Below are positions 10,437 through 20,473 of a stretch of 64,000 nucleotides of DNA, piece after piece. The translations under genes and the position numbers were made by a program. The stretch's first letter is position 1. Every line of letters starts with the position of its first letter. This DNA comes from Aliivibrio sp. S3MY1. Its GTDB lineage: Bacteria; Pseudomonadota; Gammaproteobacteria; Enterobacterales; Vibrionaceae. The stretch spans positions 1 through 64,000 of the forward strand of contig NZ_JARACO010000014.1 in assembly GCF_028765575.1 (NCBI RefSeq), given 5' to 3'. Below the pieces are notes generated by a model. It saw only the letters and a list, made by a program, of their open reading frames with translations. It had not been told where the DNA came from and did no database searches.

Positions 10437-10736
10437 AGCGGGAGCATTGTGCTTTTCTAAGAGCGATAATTCTGTGATCAGTTTGGCAAGTTCATAAATT
10501 GCAGGTATTTATATAAAAAATTAAATATTAACAATGCTATAAAAGTAAATTTCCATTATATATATGCCGTTTTAAAAAGTAGTTGCGATGTTCGTTCACA
10601 CTTTATAAATATTAAGAAGTATACAAAAGAAACACGATATTATTCATAACACCTTCATTTTATAGGGCATAGAATAAGTTTTTTTGTATTACAGTTGGGA
10701 TCATCATGAAGCGCACTTTCTATATAATAAATAAAC

Positions 10737-10768
10737 AAAAGGTGACCAATCAACATGGTCACCTTTTT
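10737..10768 (-). terminator. Terminator of tpm
   Basis: Stem AAAAGGTGACC paired with GGTCACCTTTT, 9-base loop, T-rich tail on the minus strand. It lies about 100 bases downstream of the tpm stop codon and could also work on the plus strand. Confidence 0.7.
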
Positions 10769-10866
10769 AGTTTATAAAGAAATTAATTCAACGCTTTTGT
10801 AATTACCATATCACGATGGATTCGTGCATTCATTGTATTAAGCCGTTTTCTATTTAAGCTACTTTT

Positions 10867-11508
10867 CTAACTCTCAATCAACCACACTTCTTCTGCAAAG
10901 CGTGATAATCCTTTTTTAATTTTAGGATGGTTCGCATCAGCTTCATCACGCTGCAAGCGAGTGATAGTCATACCAGAAAATAGTGAACGAACTTCGTCTT
11001 CAGGAACAGAGAATGGAGGTCCTGCCATTTCTGTTTGATCATAATCTAATGTTACTAATAAGATACGCCCGCCTTCTTTTAAGCGAGAGCGTAATACTTG
11101 TACATATTCTTCACGCATCTCTTTCGGTAGAGCAACTAATGCTGCACGATCATAAATCAGATCAGTCGCTTCAATTGGTGCCGTAAAATAATCACCAGAA
11201 TAAATAGTTAACTCATCAAATTCATATAGCTCAAGAGTGCTAGTTAATGCAGTAACCGTTGGTGTATATAAGCGCTCAGCAAAGAAAGCACGCACGGCTA
11301 TTTTACTTAGCTCAACACCCGTTACTGAGTTATGTTTTTCAGCAAGCCAATCGAGATCCATCGACTTACCACATAAAGGAACAAATACCGTATCACTACG
11401 TTGCGGCTTTAAGGTTGACCAATATTGGGTCAAAATTGGGTTTATATCTGGTAGGTGAAAACCAATTACATTACTTGCCCACTTACTTTCCCAGAATTCA
11501 TGTTCCAT
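10867..11508 (-). CDS. tpm: Thiopurine S-methyltransferase family protein
   Basis: A 213-residue cytosolic SAM-dependent methyltransferase, the usual length for bacterial Tpm. It starts [13 protein letters not shown], characteristic of the family. The SAM-binding segment [17 protein letters not shown] (residues about 41-57) is followed by GVELS, as in known Tpm proteins, and DRAALVALP near residue 120 is also conserved. Bacterial members methylate thiopurines and are linked to selenium or tellurium oxyanion methylation. It is a single gene on the minus strand with its own downstream hairpin, diverging from tcyP across about 250 bases. Confidence 0.9.
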   Translation of the reverse strand: MEHEFWESKWASNVIGFHLPDINPILTQYWSTLKPQRSDTVFVPLCGKSMDLDWLAEKHNSVTGVELSKIAVRAFFAERLYTPTVTALTSTLELYEFDELTIYSGDYFTAPIEATDLIYDRAALVALPKEMREEYVQVLRSRLKEGGRILLVTLDYDQTEMAGPPFSVPEDEVRSLFSGMTITRLQRDEADANHPKIKKGLSRFAEEVWLIES

Positions 11509-11762
11509 TTACTTTTCCTTCCACTCACTTTTTATTATTTAGAAATGGTACCTCATCCCCCTATTCTGTTCTACAAATACTCAATTTATCCCCTTACTGC
11601 TTTAACCATAACCAAAAAATCAATGTATATTCCATTTGGTTATATATGATAACTTTTATCACTTACCTTACCGTCAGGCTTACCGTTATTATGCTTATAA
11701 ATACAAAGGGCTTGTTTCAAATCGACACATAACGAGCGCACTAAATAAGCAGGAAAAGCAGT

Positions 11763-13133
11763 ATGTCATTAGCCGTTATCATCAATTTGATCGTCTTTAT
11801 CGGTCTTATCTTCTTTCTTAATACCCAACAACGTAAAGAATATACGCTGTCTCGCCTTGTTCTTATTGGCTTAATTTCTGGTAGCCTCTATGGTTTAGGC
11901 CTTCATGTAATTCATGGAGAAGGCAGTACTGTAATTAAGACGACGCTTGATTGGATCAATATTGTTGGTAGCGGTTATGTTGGGTTACTAAAAATGGTTA
12001 TCATGCCATTAGTATTAGTCTCTATGTTTTCAGCTGTAGTAAAACTCGATAAGTCAGGCTCTTTAGGAAAGATTAGTGGCGTTACTATTAGTGTACTGTT
12101 AGTCACTACAATGATCTCTGCCTTAATTGGTATTGCAGTAACTCACACTTTTGGTTTAACTGCTGATGGTTTGACTGAAGGTGCTCGTGAAACGGCTCGA
12201 GTTGCGGTATTAGAGTCTCGCATTGGTCGTGTTAGTGACCTAACAATTCCTCAAATGCTAATCAGCTTTATTCCAACCAATCCATTTGCTGATTTAACGG
12301 GTACCCGTTCAACCTCTATTATTGCTGTCGTTATCTTCGCTATTCTTTCTGGTATCGCAGCTCGTAAAGTAAGCCAAGAAAAAGAAGAGTTAGCCGCTCC
12401 AATTAATACTTTTGTAGACGTAGCTCAATCAATTGTTATGCGTTTAGTTAAAATGATAATGGCACTAACCCCTTATGGTATCTTAGCGCTATTAACTAAA
12501 GTTGTTGCTACATCCAATGCTGCCGATATCTTAAATCTACTTGGTTTCATTGTTGCTTCTTATGTCGCAATTCTTCTGATGTTTGTTGTTCACGGTTTAT
12601 TGGTTTCATTTGTTGGTGTAAACCCTGTTGATTACTTCAAGAAAATTTGGCCTGTATTGACGTTTGCATTCAGCTCTCGTAGCTCAGCAGCAACAATCCC
12701 ACTAAACGTTGAAGCTCAAATTACTAAGCTACGTGTTCCACCGGCGATTGCGAATTTATCTGCCACATTTGGGGCCACTATTGGTCAAAATGGGTGTGCG
12801 GGTATCTACCCTGCAATGCTAGCGGTAATGGTTGCTCCAACAATGGGGATCCCAATTGATGCGCACTTTATTCTGTCTTTAGTTGCCATTATCACAGTAA
12901 GTTCATTTGGTATTGCAGGTGTCGGCGGCGGCGCAACATTCGCAGCATTAATCGTTCTTCCTGCAATGGGATTGCCTGTAACAATTGCAGCTCTACTTAT
13001 TTCTATCGAACCTCTTATTGATATGGCTCGTACTGCTCTTAACGTCAGTGGTGCAATGACAGCGGGTACAATTACAAGCCGAGTTCTTGGTGAAAAAAGT
13101 ACTGATGAACAAGTAGAAAGTGCACAAGCGTAA
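11763..13133 (+). CDS. tcyP: L-cystine:cation symporter TcyP
   Basis: An inner-membrane dicarboxylate/amino acid:cation symporter family protein, 456 residues, matching E. coli TcyP (YdjN) as I recall it. It has an N-terminal hydrophobic helix, GSGYVGLLKMVIMPLV (residues about 70-85), FADLTGTRSTSII, the serine-rich re-entrant loop AFSSRSSAATIPLNVEAQ (about 316-333), GATIGQNGCAGIYPAMLAVMVAP and VGGGATFAALIVLPAMGLPV. AGGAAAAG precedes the ATG by a few bases. It takes up cystine as a sulfur source. It is monocistronic, with a terminator right after the stop. CymR- or CysB-type control cannot be judged from the sequence. Confidence 0.93.
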   Translation: MSLAVIINLIVFIGLIFFLNTQQRKEYTLSRLVLIGLISGSLYGLGLHVIHGEGSTVIKTTLDWINIVGSGYVGLLKMVIMPLVLVSMFSAVVKLDKSGSLGKISGVTISVLLVTTMISALIGIAVTHTFGLTADGLTEGARETARVAVLESRIGRVSDLTIPQMLISFIPTNPFADLTGTRSTSIIAVVIFAILSGIAARKVSQEKEELAAPINTFVDVAQSIVMRLVKMIMALTPYGILALLTKVVATSNAADILNLLGFIVASYVAILLMFVVHGLLVSFVGVNPVDYFKKIWPVLTFAFSSRSSAATIPLNVEAQITKLRVPPAIANLSATFGATIGQNGCAGIYPAMLAVMVAPTMGIPIDAHFILSLVAIITVSSFGIAGVGGGATFAALIVLPAMGLPVTIAALLISIEPLIDMARTALNVSGAMTAGTITSRVLGEKSTDEQVESAQA

Positions 13134-13164
13134 TCTTCTATCAGTAATTAACTACTTATAAAAC

Positions 13165-13193
13165 AAAAAGGAAGTCATTTGGCTTCCTTTTTT
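13165..13193 (+). terminator. Terminator of tcyP
   Basis: Stem AAAAAGGAAG paired with CTTCCTTTTT, 8-base loop, T-run. It starts about 30 bases after the tcyP stop. Confidence 0.85.
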
Positions 13194-13288
13194 GATTCAT
13201 AAAACTGACATCTTTTTGTAACCCTAACGTCATTCATCCTATTTACTATCTAATGCATAATTTCTTGTTCTATTTGTTTAGGTTATAG

Positions 13289-15316
13289 ATGAAACCCTTT
13301 CAGAAATCCCCCATTTCATTGCTTCACGTCTTCACCCTATTATTAACCAGTATTGTTATCTGTTTTATCCTTCTCTCTTTAATTAGTAGCCGAGGCATTG
13401 ATCGTGTTGGCCAGCAGTTCTCTCAACTCAGCCAAACGATGTTGCCCTCTGCTTTATCTAATGCTGAACTAACAAAAAATGTACTTCAACAAGTAAAATT
13501 CATGAATGACGGTTTGCATGTTAAAAACTCAAATGAGTTAACTAAAATACAAAGTATGATTACCGAGCTTCATCAACAATCAATAACAGAAATCCGTCAA
13601 TTACAACAACGTTCATTACATCAAAATGGAGAGTTAACGATAAATCAAATTCATCAATTAAAAGCGCATATACAAACATTAAACATGCAATCATCACGCA
13701 TCTTATCCATTCAAAAAAACACGCTTTTACTCTCTTCAAAAATCAAAGAAAAGATCCCGTCCTTGCGTTATGGATTAAGTTCGATTGGACCTGAAATGAA
13801 TCGTATCAGTGCATTCCTAATTAATGATAATGCTAACGCTGATGATGCATCAACCCGCTTTGTATCTAGTGCTATGGCTTTAGAAACTACATTTTTAACC
13901 TTAATGGCTGAAGATGATATCGTAACGGCAGATAAATGGTATCGTGAAATTTATAATCGAATAGCGGCATTAGAGTTGGCTTATGATGATTTATCAATCG
14001 AGTACCCAGAGATTATTACTTACATGAGCTTAAGCGCCCCCTTAGAGATAGTGATGGATGAAATACGTCAAGATGAGTCCATCCCCAATCAACGACTTAC
14101 CTTTTTGTCATTAGTAAAAGAACAAAAAGAGTTAATCTCTGCGGCTTCAGAGGCTTCCTTTCTTGCAACGACTCAACTCAGTAAGATTGCTCTTTCAATG
14201 GAGAAATCGTTAGCCCAACGAACTGAACTCGTCGACAATTCCATTGATGTTTTTAAGAAAATAATTTTAATCAGCAGTTGCTTTTTAATCACCGCTCTTT
14301 GGATAGCAGCTACCGGGATCCGCTCATGGATATCGGTTGGATTAAAAAATATCACCCACCATTTAAAGCAGCTTTCAGACCATAATTATAAACACAAGAT
14401 TCCCGAGGTGGGTCCTGCAGAAATGCAAATAATAGCTAAAAATTTGAACAAAGTGATTGCCTCTACCACACACTCTATCGTTAATATCTCAAACAATTGT
14501 GATGTACTGTACCAAACCTCTGAAATCACAAGTAGTGTTTCTAATGATATTGAAGCAGGACTAACACAACAAAATGAAGCATTAATATCAATGGCTTCTA
14601 TTGTGAGTCAGTTAGATTTATCTATTAGTGAAATTGCCCAGTTAACCCAAGAATCTCATCAAGAAACTCATAATGCGACGCAAGCGGCGGCGAATGGCGT
14701 AACCGTCATTGGCAGTAATAACAGCCGATTAACTCAATTAAATGAGGCGTTAAGTAAAAACGTAATCGCGATGGAAACCCTAGATCGTGAAGTGGATAAA
14801 ATACAATCGATGGTTGGTGTAATTGCAGGTTTGGCAGATAATACTAACCTACTGGCATTAAATGCCGCGATAGAAGCAGCTCGTGCAGGAGAGCAAGGCC
14901 GAGGATTTGCAGTCGTTGCTGACGAAGTAAGACAGTTAGCTGGCAGTACGTCAGCCCAAACCCGTAATATTAGAGACACAATGTCTGCGTTATTGGATGC
15001 TGCAAATGAAGCAAAGTCGTCCATTGCTATTAGCCAGACTGAAATGTCACTTGCTTTAGCATCAAGTATGGACGTAAGTAAAACCTTTGAACATATATCA
15101 GACGCTGTCACCCTAGTCAGTGACCGGATCTCCCAAGTCTCAATCGCGACTGAAGAACAAGCTCAGGCCGCTACAGAGGTAAGCTGCAATATTGGTCACA
15201 TAAATCGCCAAGGTGAAGAGATGGAATTACAGCTTAGTGCCTTTGTCGAGTCAACTGAAGAAGTTGCTGGCATCGCGTCACAACAGAAAGAATTAATACA
15301 AAATTATCGTTTTTAA
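13289..15316 (+). CDS. Methyl-accepting chemotaxis protein
   Basis: A 675-residue transmembrane chemoreceptor. A first membrane helix (about 14-34) and a second (about 323-345) bracket a helical periplasmic sensor of nearly 290 residues. A HAMP-like segment follows (about 350-400), then the coiled-coil signalling domain, whose tip [20 protein letters not shown] (about 517-537) and [13 protein letters not shown] are the CheA/CheW contact signature. The sensor is rich in Q and L and looks like a four-helix-bundle type, but no ligand motif can be read. No C-terminal pentapeptide for CheR docking is seen (it ends QNYRF). AGG lies about 7-9 bases before the ATG. It is flanked by terminators and stands alone. 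Confidence 0.93.
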   Translation: MKPFQKSPISLLHVFTLLLTSIVICFILLSLISSRGIDRVGQQFSQLSQTMLPSALSNAELTKNVLQQVKFMNDGLHVKNSNELTKIQSMITELHQQSITEIRQLQQRSLHQNGELTINQIHQLKAHIQTLNMQSSRILSIQKNTLLLSSKIKEKIPSLRYGLSSIGPEMNRISAFLINDNANADDASTRFVSSAMALETTFLTLMAEDDIVTADKWYREIYNRIAALELAYDDLSIEYPEIITYMSLSAPLEIVMDEIRQDESIPNQRLTFLSLVKEQKELISAASEASFLATTQLSKIALSMEKSLAQRTELVDNSIDVFKKIILISSCFLITALWIAATGIRSWISVGLKNITHHLKQLSDHNYKHKIPEVGPAEMQIIAKNLNKVIASTTHSIVNISNNCDVLYQTSEITSSVSNDIEAGLTQQNEALISMASIVSQLDLSISEIAQLTQESHQETHNATQAAANGVTVIGSNNSRLTQLNEALSKNVIAMETLDREVDKIQSMVGVIAGLADNTNLLALNAAIEAARAGEQGRGFAVVADEVRQLAGSTSAQTRNIRDTMSALLDAANEAKSSIAISQTEMSLALASSMDVSKTFEHISDAVTLVSDRISQVSIATEEQAQAATEVSCNIGHINRQGEEMELQLSAFVESTEEVAGIASQQKELIQNYRF

Positions 15317-15388
15317 CACTAAATATCACATTAGAAAAACTAATCTTATAAAACAATTTTACTTGCTAGAAATAATATAATTTAGCTC

Positions 15389-15394
15389 TATAAT
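15389..15394 (+). promoter_or_regulatory. Probable promoter -10 box (TATAAT) with a GC-rich discriminator
   Basis: A consensus TATAAT is followed directly by GCGCGCC in otherwise AT-rich sequence, 60 bases before the small ORF at 15454. GC-rich discriminators are known from stringently controlled stable-RNA and ribosomal promoters. The -35 region is not clear. Its use is inferred from position. Confidence 0.55.
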
Positions 15395-15453
15395 GCGCGC
15401 CATACAGAGACGAAATACCTCGTCCTATTATTAAATTAAAAGGTGACGCTGCT

Positions 15454-15534
15454 ATGGCTAAGAAAATCATAACTACAATCGCAATTGCTTATCAGCGTTC
15501 ATTTGTTGAACTATACAAGCGTGATAATAAATAA
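15454..15534 (+). CDS. Small ORF, 26 residues, unknown function
   Basis: The ORF starts MAKKIITTIAIAYQRSF and ends in a charged stretch, ELYKRDNK. A strong ribosome binding site, AAAGGTGA, lies 7 bases before the ATG. It has its own consensus -10 box upstream and two hairpins directly downstream, the second a perfect terminator, so it forms a complete transcription unit of about 180 bases. The first half is moderately hydrophobic and amphipathic with two lysines at the front, too short and polar for a clear membrane helix. I do not recognise the peptide. It could instead be the visible part of a small regulatory RNA that also encodes a peptide. Confidence 0.65.
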   Translation: MAKKIITTIAIAYQRSFVELYKRDNK

Positions 15535-15552
15535 TCTCTTGTACAGAGATAT

Positions 15553-15580
15553 AAAAAAGGAGCTAATTAGCTCCTTTTTT
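15553..15580. terminator. Perfect palindromic terminator after the small ORF
   Basis: A 28-bp perfect palindrome (AAAAAAGGAGCTAA and its complement) ends in T6 on either strand. It separates the small ORF from the convergent exonuclease gene and can serve both. A smaller hairpin, TCTCT/AGAGA, lies at 15535-15549. Confidence 0.85.
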
Positions 15581-15600
15581 ATTATCTAGAATAAAAATTT

Positions 15601-16131
15601 CTACAATATTTTCAATGCTAACTGTGCAAGATTGTAAGCATCAACATAGCCTGAATGCTGTCTGCCTTCCCACTCTATTCCCAGCTCTTCCATCGCTTTT
15701 CGTTGCCCCATACGTTCATTTTTCTTACGTGATTTAATGCGATAAATGGTCGCTAAATTCAAAAACTCACTAAATGGAATATCAATACCTTTTGCTTTAC
15801 ATTCTGCGTCAAGTATCTGCTCATCATGTCCCCATGCTGCATATATTTTATTGGTTCCACCGAAGTTCTTAATCATGGACTTCAATACATCAGCTAATGG
15901 GCGACCTTGCTTTTCTATTTTTCGAGGAGAGATCCCTGTCAGCTCAACACAAAACTTTGAAATCTCATCGTGTTCAGGTCTAACATAATATTGTGCACGC
16001 TTAACGACCTCACCTTTAGTCAAGTCGATCTCAGCTAACCCCACTTCAATAATCTCCCCTGTTGTTCCTTTGCCATCAACATTCCAACAGCACATTTCTA
16101 AATCAAAACAGACGATACGATTAAAGTTCAT
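15601..16131 (-). CDS. 3'-5' exonuclease, DEDDh superfamily (ERI1/KapD-like)
   Basis: A 176-residue soluble protein. The ExoI motif is FDLEMCCW (D10, E12), ExoII lies in AAWGHDEQILDAEC (about 98-111) and ExoIII is HSGYVDAYNLAQLAL (about 158-172, H and D five apart). These give the four acidic residues plus histidine of DEDDh nucleases. The FDLEMCCW start is close to the ERI1/3'hExo and KapD group rather than to DnaQ or oligoribonuclease, so RNA is a likely substrate, but that is inference. AAGGA lies 5 bases before the ATG. It is a single gene convergent with the small ORF upstream. Confidence 0.82.
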   Translation of the reverse strand: MNFNRIVCFDLEMCCWNVDGKGTTGEIIEVGLAEIDLTKGEVVKRAQYYVRPEHDEISKFCVELTGISPRKIEKQGRPLADVLKSMIKNFGGTNKIYAAWGHDEQILDAECKAKGIDIPFSEFLNLATIYRIKSRKKNERMGQRKAMEELGIEWEGRQHSGYVDAYNLAQLALKIL

Positions 16132-16221
16132 GGAGATCCTTGGTACTCAAAAAAAATAGGAGCGCTATTCTACCTAAACAAAAGACTAAGCGCGATACTA
16201 TGCTAACTAACTGTTGAAAAT

Positions 16222-17739
16222 TCAATCGTGGATTGTAACTTGATTTCGACCTTTCATCTTACTTTGATATAGCGCTTGGTCGGTCACTTTAATTAAACCT
16301 TCTGTTGTTTCGCCTTTCCATAAAGCAGCACCAAGACTGATAGTTTGTTTAATATCAAATCCATCAAACTGAGTTGGCGATTTAGCAACTACATGATGAA
16401 TATCATTAGATATTTTAGTTAACGCTTCTATTGTCTCGATCTTAACCACTACCGAAAACTCATCTCCACCAAGTCGAGAAAATGAAGCCGATTCATCTAA
16501 ATATTCAGACACTAATTGGCTAATATGGCACAGCACCTTATGCCCTTCAGGGTGACCATAAGTATCATTAATCTGTTTAAAGTTATCAATATCAAAACAC
16601 AATAATGCAAATGAGGTTTTCTCTTCTATATTATCTCTAATTATGTCTCTGATCGCTCTTCGATTTAATAATCCAGAAAGGTCATCATGCATGGCTAAAT
16701 AGTGTAACTCTTTAGTTCTTATTGCCAGTTGCTTTTCTATCCTATATTTATCACGAGTAACCATAAAAATAAGTGCTGCAATTAAAACAGAGATCGCCAA
16801 AGAACCAATAAACATCAAAAACAGAGTTAACCGTTGATAATCAGTCAGTTTCTCATTAGTTTTATATTCAATTTGCCATATACGATTTTCAATGTTTATA
16901 CTATTTGTATAAATAAACCCACTAAAGTCATCCCAGAGTTTACTTTGAAACATGACTGGATCATCTTCAGCGTCAAAACCCGTATCAATAATACGAACAA
17001 CTAAAGACTTACCTAATGATGTTGATGAAATCAAACGCTCAAAATAATTAGAAATACGAAGTACACCAATCATTACACCTTTTATATTTTGCTTATCAGT
17101 AGTAAACACAGGGTGGTAAACAAGCATTCCTGTTTTTGGTGCATTCTGTTTTAGGCTATCTTGCAATAATCGAACTTTATCTGACACGCTTGGACGCCCT
17201 GTTTTTATAAATTCATCAAGAACCAATTGAAAACGCTCACGAGACGAATAGAAGCCTAATAGTGGTATATTTACTTCATCTCTTGGATAAATATCGGTTG
17301 CAACATAAATTGGTTGATGATCTTTCATTACATAACCAAATGTTTTGGGCTGATCTTTAGGAACCGTATAAAGCTTAAATGAGGGGAACACTTTCTGAAC
17401 ACTTTTAGTATGTTGCTCAATTTCATCTTCTTGAACTTTTTGCATCCATTGCAATGACATCAGCCCTTCTGAACTAGAGAGTAATGAGCTAGCAAATAGT
17501 GGGAATTGCAACCAATCTTGTTTAGAACCGGATTGATAAAAGTTAGCCCCAGCACCAATAAAATCAATATCTTTTTCAATAAGAAGAGAGAGCAATATCG
17601 ATTGGCGATCAGCCTCTTTAACGAAACTTTCTCTGTTATTGTCTAAGTCTGATTTATAGACAACCCTCATTGAAAGTAGGCTAAAAAAAAGAGCTAAGAC
17701 AAAGCTGGCTATGACATAGAAATAACTATTTTTAAGCAC
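16222..17739 (-). CDS. CHASE-domain diguanylate cyclase
   Basis: A 505-residue inner-membrane protein. One helix lies at about 7-26. A periplasmic CHASE sensor spans about 40-300 (conserved DIYPRDEVNIPLLGFYSSRERF and a KTGRPSVSDKVRLL stretch), then a second helix at about 305-329 and a GGDEF domain to the C-terminus. The catalytic LGGDEFSVV motif is intact near residues 421-429, so c-di-GMP synthesis is expected. The RxxD product-inhibition site that normally sits five residues before GGDEF is absent (DESA there), so feedback inhibition by that site is unlikely. The gene is monocistronic and diverges from the DUF2760 gene. CHASE ligands are small extracellular molecules, not predictable here. 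Confidence 0.9.
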   Translation of the reverse strand: MLKNSYFYVIASFVLALFFSLLSMRVVYKSDLDNNRESFVKEADRQSILLSLLIEKDIDFIGAGANFYQSGSKQDWLQFPLFASSLLSSSEGLMSLQWMQKVQEDEIEQHTKSVQKVFPSFKLYTVPKDQPKTFGYVMKDHQPIYVATDIYPRDEVNIPLLGFYSSRERFQLVLDEFIKTGRPSVSDKVRLLQDSLKQNAPKTGMLVYHPVFTTDKQNIKGVMIGVLRISNYFERLISSTSLGKSLVVRIIDTGFDAEDDPVMFQSKLWDDFSGFIYTNSINIENRIWQIEYKTNEKLTDYQRLTLFLMFIGSLAISVLIAALIFMVTRDKYRIEKQLAIRTKELHYLAMHDDLSGLLNRRAIRDIIRDNIEEKTSFALLCFDIDNFKQINDTYGHPEGHKVLCHISQLVSEYLDESASFSRLGGDEFSVVVKIETIEALTKISNDIHHVVAKSPTQFDGFDIKQTISLGAALWKGETTEGLIKVTDQALYQSKMKGRNQVTIHD

Positions 17740-17987
17740 ATTCTTCCCTCAAATAATTGATCTGTTTTTTAATTCTAATCCTTATTAAGAGCGAACGAAA
17801 CTAAATACCCAACAAAACTAAAATTTTATTATATTCACTGCATTCTGTTTAAAATAGCACCAAACGGCATCTGTTATCCATTTTTAAAACGCTTCTTTTA
17901 TCTCTTATCCCTTGAATATGCTACACTTGGCCACAATTTAGTTAAAAATGTTTGGTGCATTGCACCCAAAAATATAGAGAATGAATT

Positions 17988-18620
17988 ATGAATTTTGACG
18001 TAAATGCTATTCCTTCTACCTTCGATTTAGGTCACATCGTCCTATTCGGAACTTCTGCCTTATTCGTATTACTTTATGCTATGAAAAAAGGCAAAACTGT
18101 AGAAGTTGAAAAGATTGTTGAAATTGAAAAAGAAAAGATCGTTGAAAAACCAGTTGAGAAGATTGTCGAAATCGAAAAAGTAGTTGAAGTAGAAAAGATC
18201 ATTGAAAAAATCATTGAAGTTGAGCCAAAAGTAAAAGCAACGACTCCAGAATCAGCTCTGCAATTATTGTCTCTTTTACAAAAAGAAGCGCGTTTTATCG
18301 ACTTTATGCAAGAAGATCTTAAAGGCTTTGCAGATGCAGAAGTTGGCGCTGCAGCACGAGTGATTCATGAAGGCGGCCAAAAAGTATTATCAGAATACTT
18401 CACACTTACACCTGTTCGCACTGAAGAAGAAGAGTCTCGTTTATCAATCCCTGCTGGTTTTAACCCATCAGAAGTTCGCCTAACAGGTAATGTGGTTGGT
18501 GAAGCTCCGTTTAACGGCACACTTATCCACCGTGGTTGGAAAGTAGCAGAAGTGAAGCTACCAAAATTGGCTGACGGTTATGATGCAACAATTGTTGCTC
18601 CAGCAGAGGTTGAACTGTAA
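17988..18620 (+). CDS. DUF2760 membrane-anchored protein, first gene of an Hsp70 operon
   Basis: A 210-residue protein with one membrane helix (about 14-32), then a highly charged low-complexity coil of VEKIVEIEK-type repeats (about 37-78), then a folded C-terminal domain (about 85-210) that matches DUF2760 as I remember it. The domain begins ALQLLSLLQKEARFIDFMQEDL and ends in a beta-rich part. The stop codon overlaps the start of the Hsp70 gene by one base (TAATG), so translation is coupled. The neighbour suggests a cofactor or membrane tether for the Hsp70 partner, but no function is known. AGAG lies about 8 bases before the ATG. Confidence 0.8.
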   Translation: MNFDVNAIPSTFDLGHIVLFGTSALFVLLYAMKKGKTVEVEKIVEIEKEKIVEKPVEKIVEIEKVVEVEKIIEKIIEVEPKVKATTPESALQLLSLLQKEARFIDFMQEDLKGFADAEVGAAARVIHEGGQKVLSEYFTLTPVRTEEEESRLSIPAGFNPSEVRLTGNVVGEAPFNGTLIHRGWKVAEVKLPKLADGYDATIVAPAEVEL

Positions 18621-20440
18621 TGGAACAAGCTAAATTCAGTATCGGTATCGATTTAGGCACAACTCACTGCGTGCTTTCTTATGTTGATTTACATAATGAA
18701 GAGGCAAGTGTTCAAGTGATGCCAATTCCTCAACTAACTGCACCTGGTCAAGTTGAAGAAAAATCACAACTGCCATCATTCATGTATCAAGCACATGACG
18801 CTGAGCTATTAGAGGGTGATACAAGCCTTCCTTGGACAACTAAACCAAATGCTATTGTAGGTAATATTGCTCGTAATCTTGGTAGCAAAACTCCAATTCG
18901 CTTAATTGCGAGTGCAAAAAGCTGGTTATGTCATGGTGGCGTAAACCGTCGTGATGCTTTTTTACCATTAAATAGTCCTGAAGAAGTGAGCAAAGCATCA
19001 CCACTTGAAGTGACTAAACGTTATTTAGAGCACCTTCAAAATGCGTGGGATTTTCAAAACCCTGAGCACCCTCTAAATGAACAAGACATTACGATTACCG
19101 TTCCTGCATCATTTGACCCTGCTGCTCGTGATTTAACGGCTGAAGCGGCAAATAATCTTGGCTTCCGTAATCTTACGTTATTAGAAGAGCCACAGGCTGC
19201 AGTTTATAGCTGGATTAAAAACAACGGTGACGCTTGGCGTGATCAAGTTTCTGTTGGTGATGTGATTTTAGTGATTGATATCGGTGGCGGTACTACCGAT
19301 TTATCATTAGTTGCTGTAACTGAAGAAGAAGGGAACTTGAGCCTAAACCGTGTTGCGGTGGGTGATCATATTCTTCTTGGTGGCGACAATATGGATTTAG
19401 CTCTGGCTTATCGTCTAAAGATGAAACTGGCACAAGAAGGTAAGCAACTGCAACCTTGGCAAATCCAAGTAATGACTCACGCTTGCCGAGATGCAAAAGA
19501 AGCGCTTCTTAACGATTCAGAGTTACGTGCAGTTCCAATTGTGGTTCCTAGCCGCGGGTCTAAATTGTTAGGTGGCACACTGCAGACTGAACTAACTCAA
19601 GAAGAAGTACAACAAACATTGGTAGAAGGTTTCTTCCCAGCTGTTCCTGTTACTGAACACCCAGTTCAATCTGCTCGTGGCGCATTGACTCAAATCGGCC
19701 TACCTTATGCACAGGATGCGGCGGTAACTCGTCATCTAGCTAGCTTCTTAACTCGTCAACAAGCAGCAACTGATGACGTTTTTGGTCAACAAAATGACGC
19801 TGATTTTATTAAGCCAACTGCGATCCTTTTAAACGGTGGTGTTCTAAAATCAAATCTTCTCGCTGAGCGTTTACTTGGCATTATTAATGATTGGTTAATT
19901 GACGCAGAAGCAGAAGATGCAAAGCTGCTTGAAGGTTTAGACCTTGATTTAGCTGTTGCGGCTGGTGCTTCTTACTACGGCTCTGTTCGTACCGGTAAAG
20001 GCGTTCGTATCCGCGGTGGTATCGCATCAAGCTACTATGTTGGTATCGAAAGCTCTATGCCTGCGATCCCTGGAATGGAACCACCAATGGAAGCTTTATG
20101 TGTTGCGCCATTTGGTATGGAAGAAGGCTCGCATGCTGATGTACCTAGTCAACAATTTGGTTTAGTGATTGGCCAACCTGTACAATTTAAATTCTACGGT
20201 TCAACAACTCGTCGTGACGATCAAGCAGGTACTCATCTTGATTTCTGGATGCCAGAAGAGCTAGAAGAACTTCCAACGATTCAAGTAACGCTTCCTGTTA
20301 CTGAAGGTCGCTCTGCAGGTGAAGTGGTTCCTGTTCGTTTAGCGTCTAAAGTGACGGAACTTGGGACTCTTTATCTTGAAGCCATTGCTGCTGACAGCGG
20401 TGAGAAATGGCATGTTGAGTTTGATGTTCGTGAAGCATAA
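18620..20440 (+). CDS. Non-canonical Hsp70 family protein (606 residues)
   Basis: The actin-like ATPase motifs are all present: phosphate 1 IGIDLGTTHCVLSY (residues 8-21), connect/phosphate 2 DIGGGTTDLSLV (about 222-233) and adenosine-motif LLNGGVLKSNLLAERL (about 402-417), plus LLEEPQAAVYSW. The segment after about 450 is a beta-rich domain (GLVIGQPVQFKFYG ... LGTLYLEAIAADSG) that does not resemble the DnaK substrate-binding domain, and there is no DnaK-type helical lid. It is translationally coupled to the DUF2760 gene. No DnaJ or GrpE lies nearby. A chaperone-like ATPase with an unknown client is the fair description. A terminator follows the stop. Confidence 0.9.
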   Translation: MEQAKFSIGIDLGTTHCVLSYVDLHNEEASVQVMPIPQLTAPGQVEEKSQLPSFMYQAHDAELLEGDTSLPWTTKPNAIVGNIARNLGSKTPIRLIASAKSWLCHGGVNRRDAFLPLNSPEEVSKASPLEVTKRYLEHLQNAWDFQNPEHPLNEQDITITVPASFDPAARDLTAEAANNLGFRNLTLLEEPQAAVYSWIKNNGDAWRDQVSVGDVILVIDIGGGTTDLSLVAVTEEEGNLSLNRVAVGDHILLGGDNMDLALAYRLKMKLAQEGKQLQPWQIQVMTHACRDAKEALLNDSELRAVPIVVPSRGSKLLGGTLQTELTQEEVQQTLVEGFFPAVPVTEHPVQSARGALTQIGLPYAQDAAVTRHLASFLTRQQAATDDVFGQQNDADFIKPTAILLNGGVLKSNLLAERLLGIINDWLIDAEAEDAKLLEGLDLDLAVAAGASYYGSVRTGKGVRIRGGIASSYYVGIESSMPAIPGMEPPMEALCVAPFGMEEGSHADVPSQQFGLVIGQPVQFKFYGSTTRRDDQAGTHLDFWMPEELEELPTIQVTLPVTEGRSAGEVVPVRLASKVTELGTLYLEAIAADSGEKWHVEFDVREA

Positions 20441-20473
20441 TTTGGGTATTATTCTTCGCTAGTTACGCATCTT

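Larger units (their letters stand above)
10363..10866. other. Intergenic region between tpm and glpT
   Basis: About 500 bases without a supported gene. It holds two TTCG-NN-CGAA-like palindromes near the glpT start, AT-rich sequence around 10500-10700, and the tpm terminator hairpin at 10737-10768. Very short open frames (10706-10777 plus, about 10789-10839 minus) have no convincing ribosome binding site. Confidence 0.6.

Noticed and set aside
10706-10839. Two very short frames (23 codons plus strand, 16 codons minus strand) between glpT and tpm
   Set aside because: No ribosome binding site, and one runs into the tpm terminator hairpin; probably chance.
14734-15111. 125-codon minus-strand frame inside the first chemoreceptor gene
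   Set aside because: It is the reverse complement of the alanine- and serine-rich signalling domain, a common shadow frame.
18090-18230. GTTGAAAAGATTGTTGAA-like short tandem repeats in the DUF2760 gene
   Set aside because: These encode the VEKIVEIEK coiled-coil repeats of the protein and need no other explanation, such as a phase-variable or mobile element.
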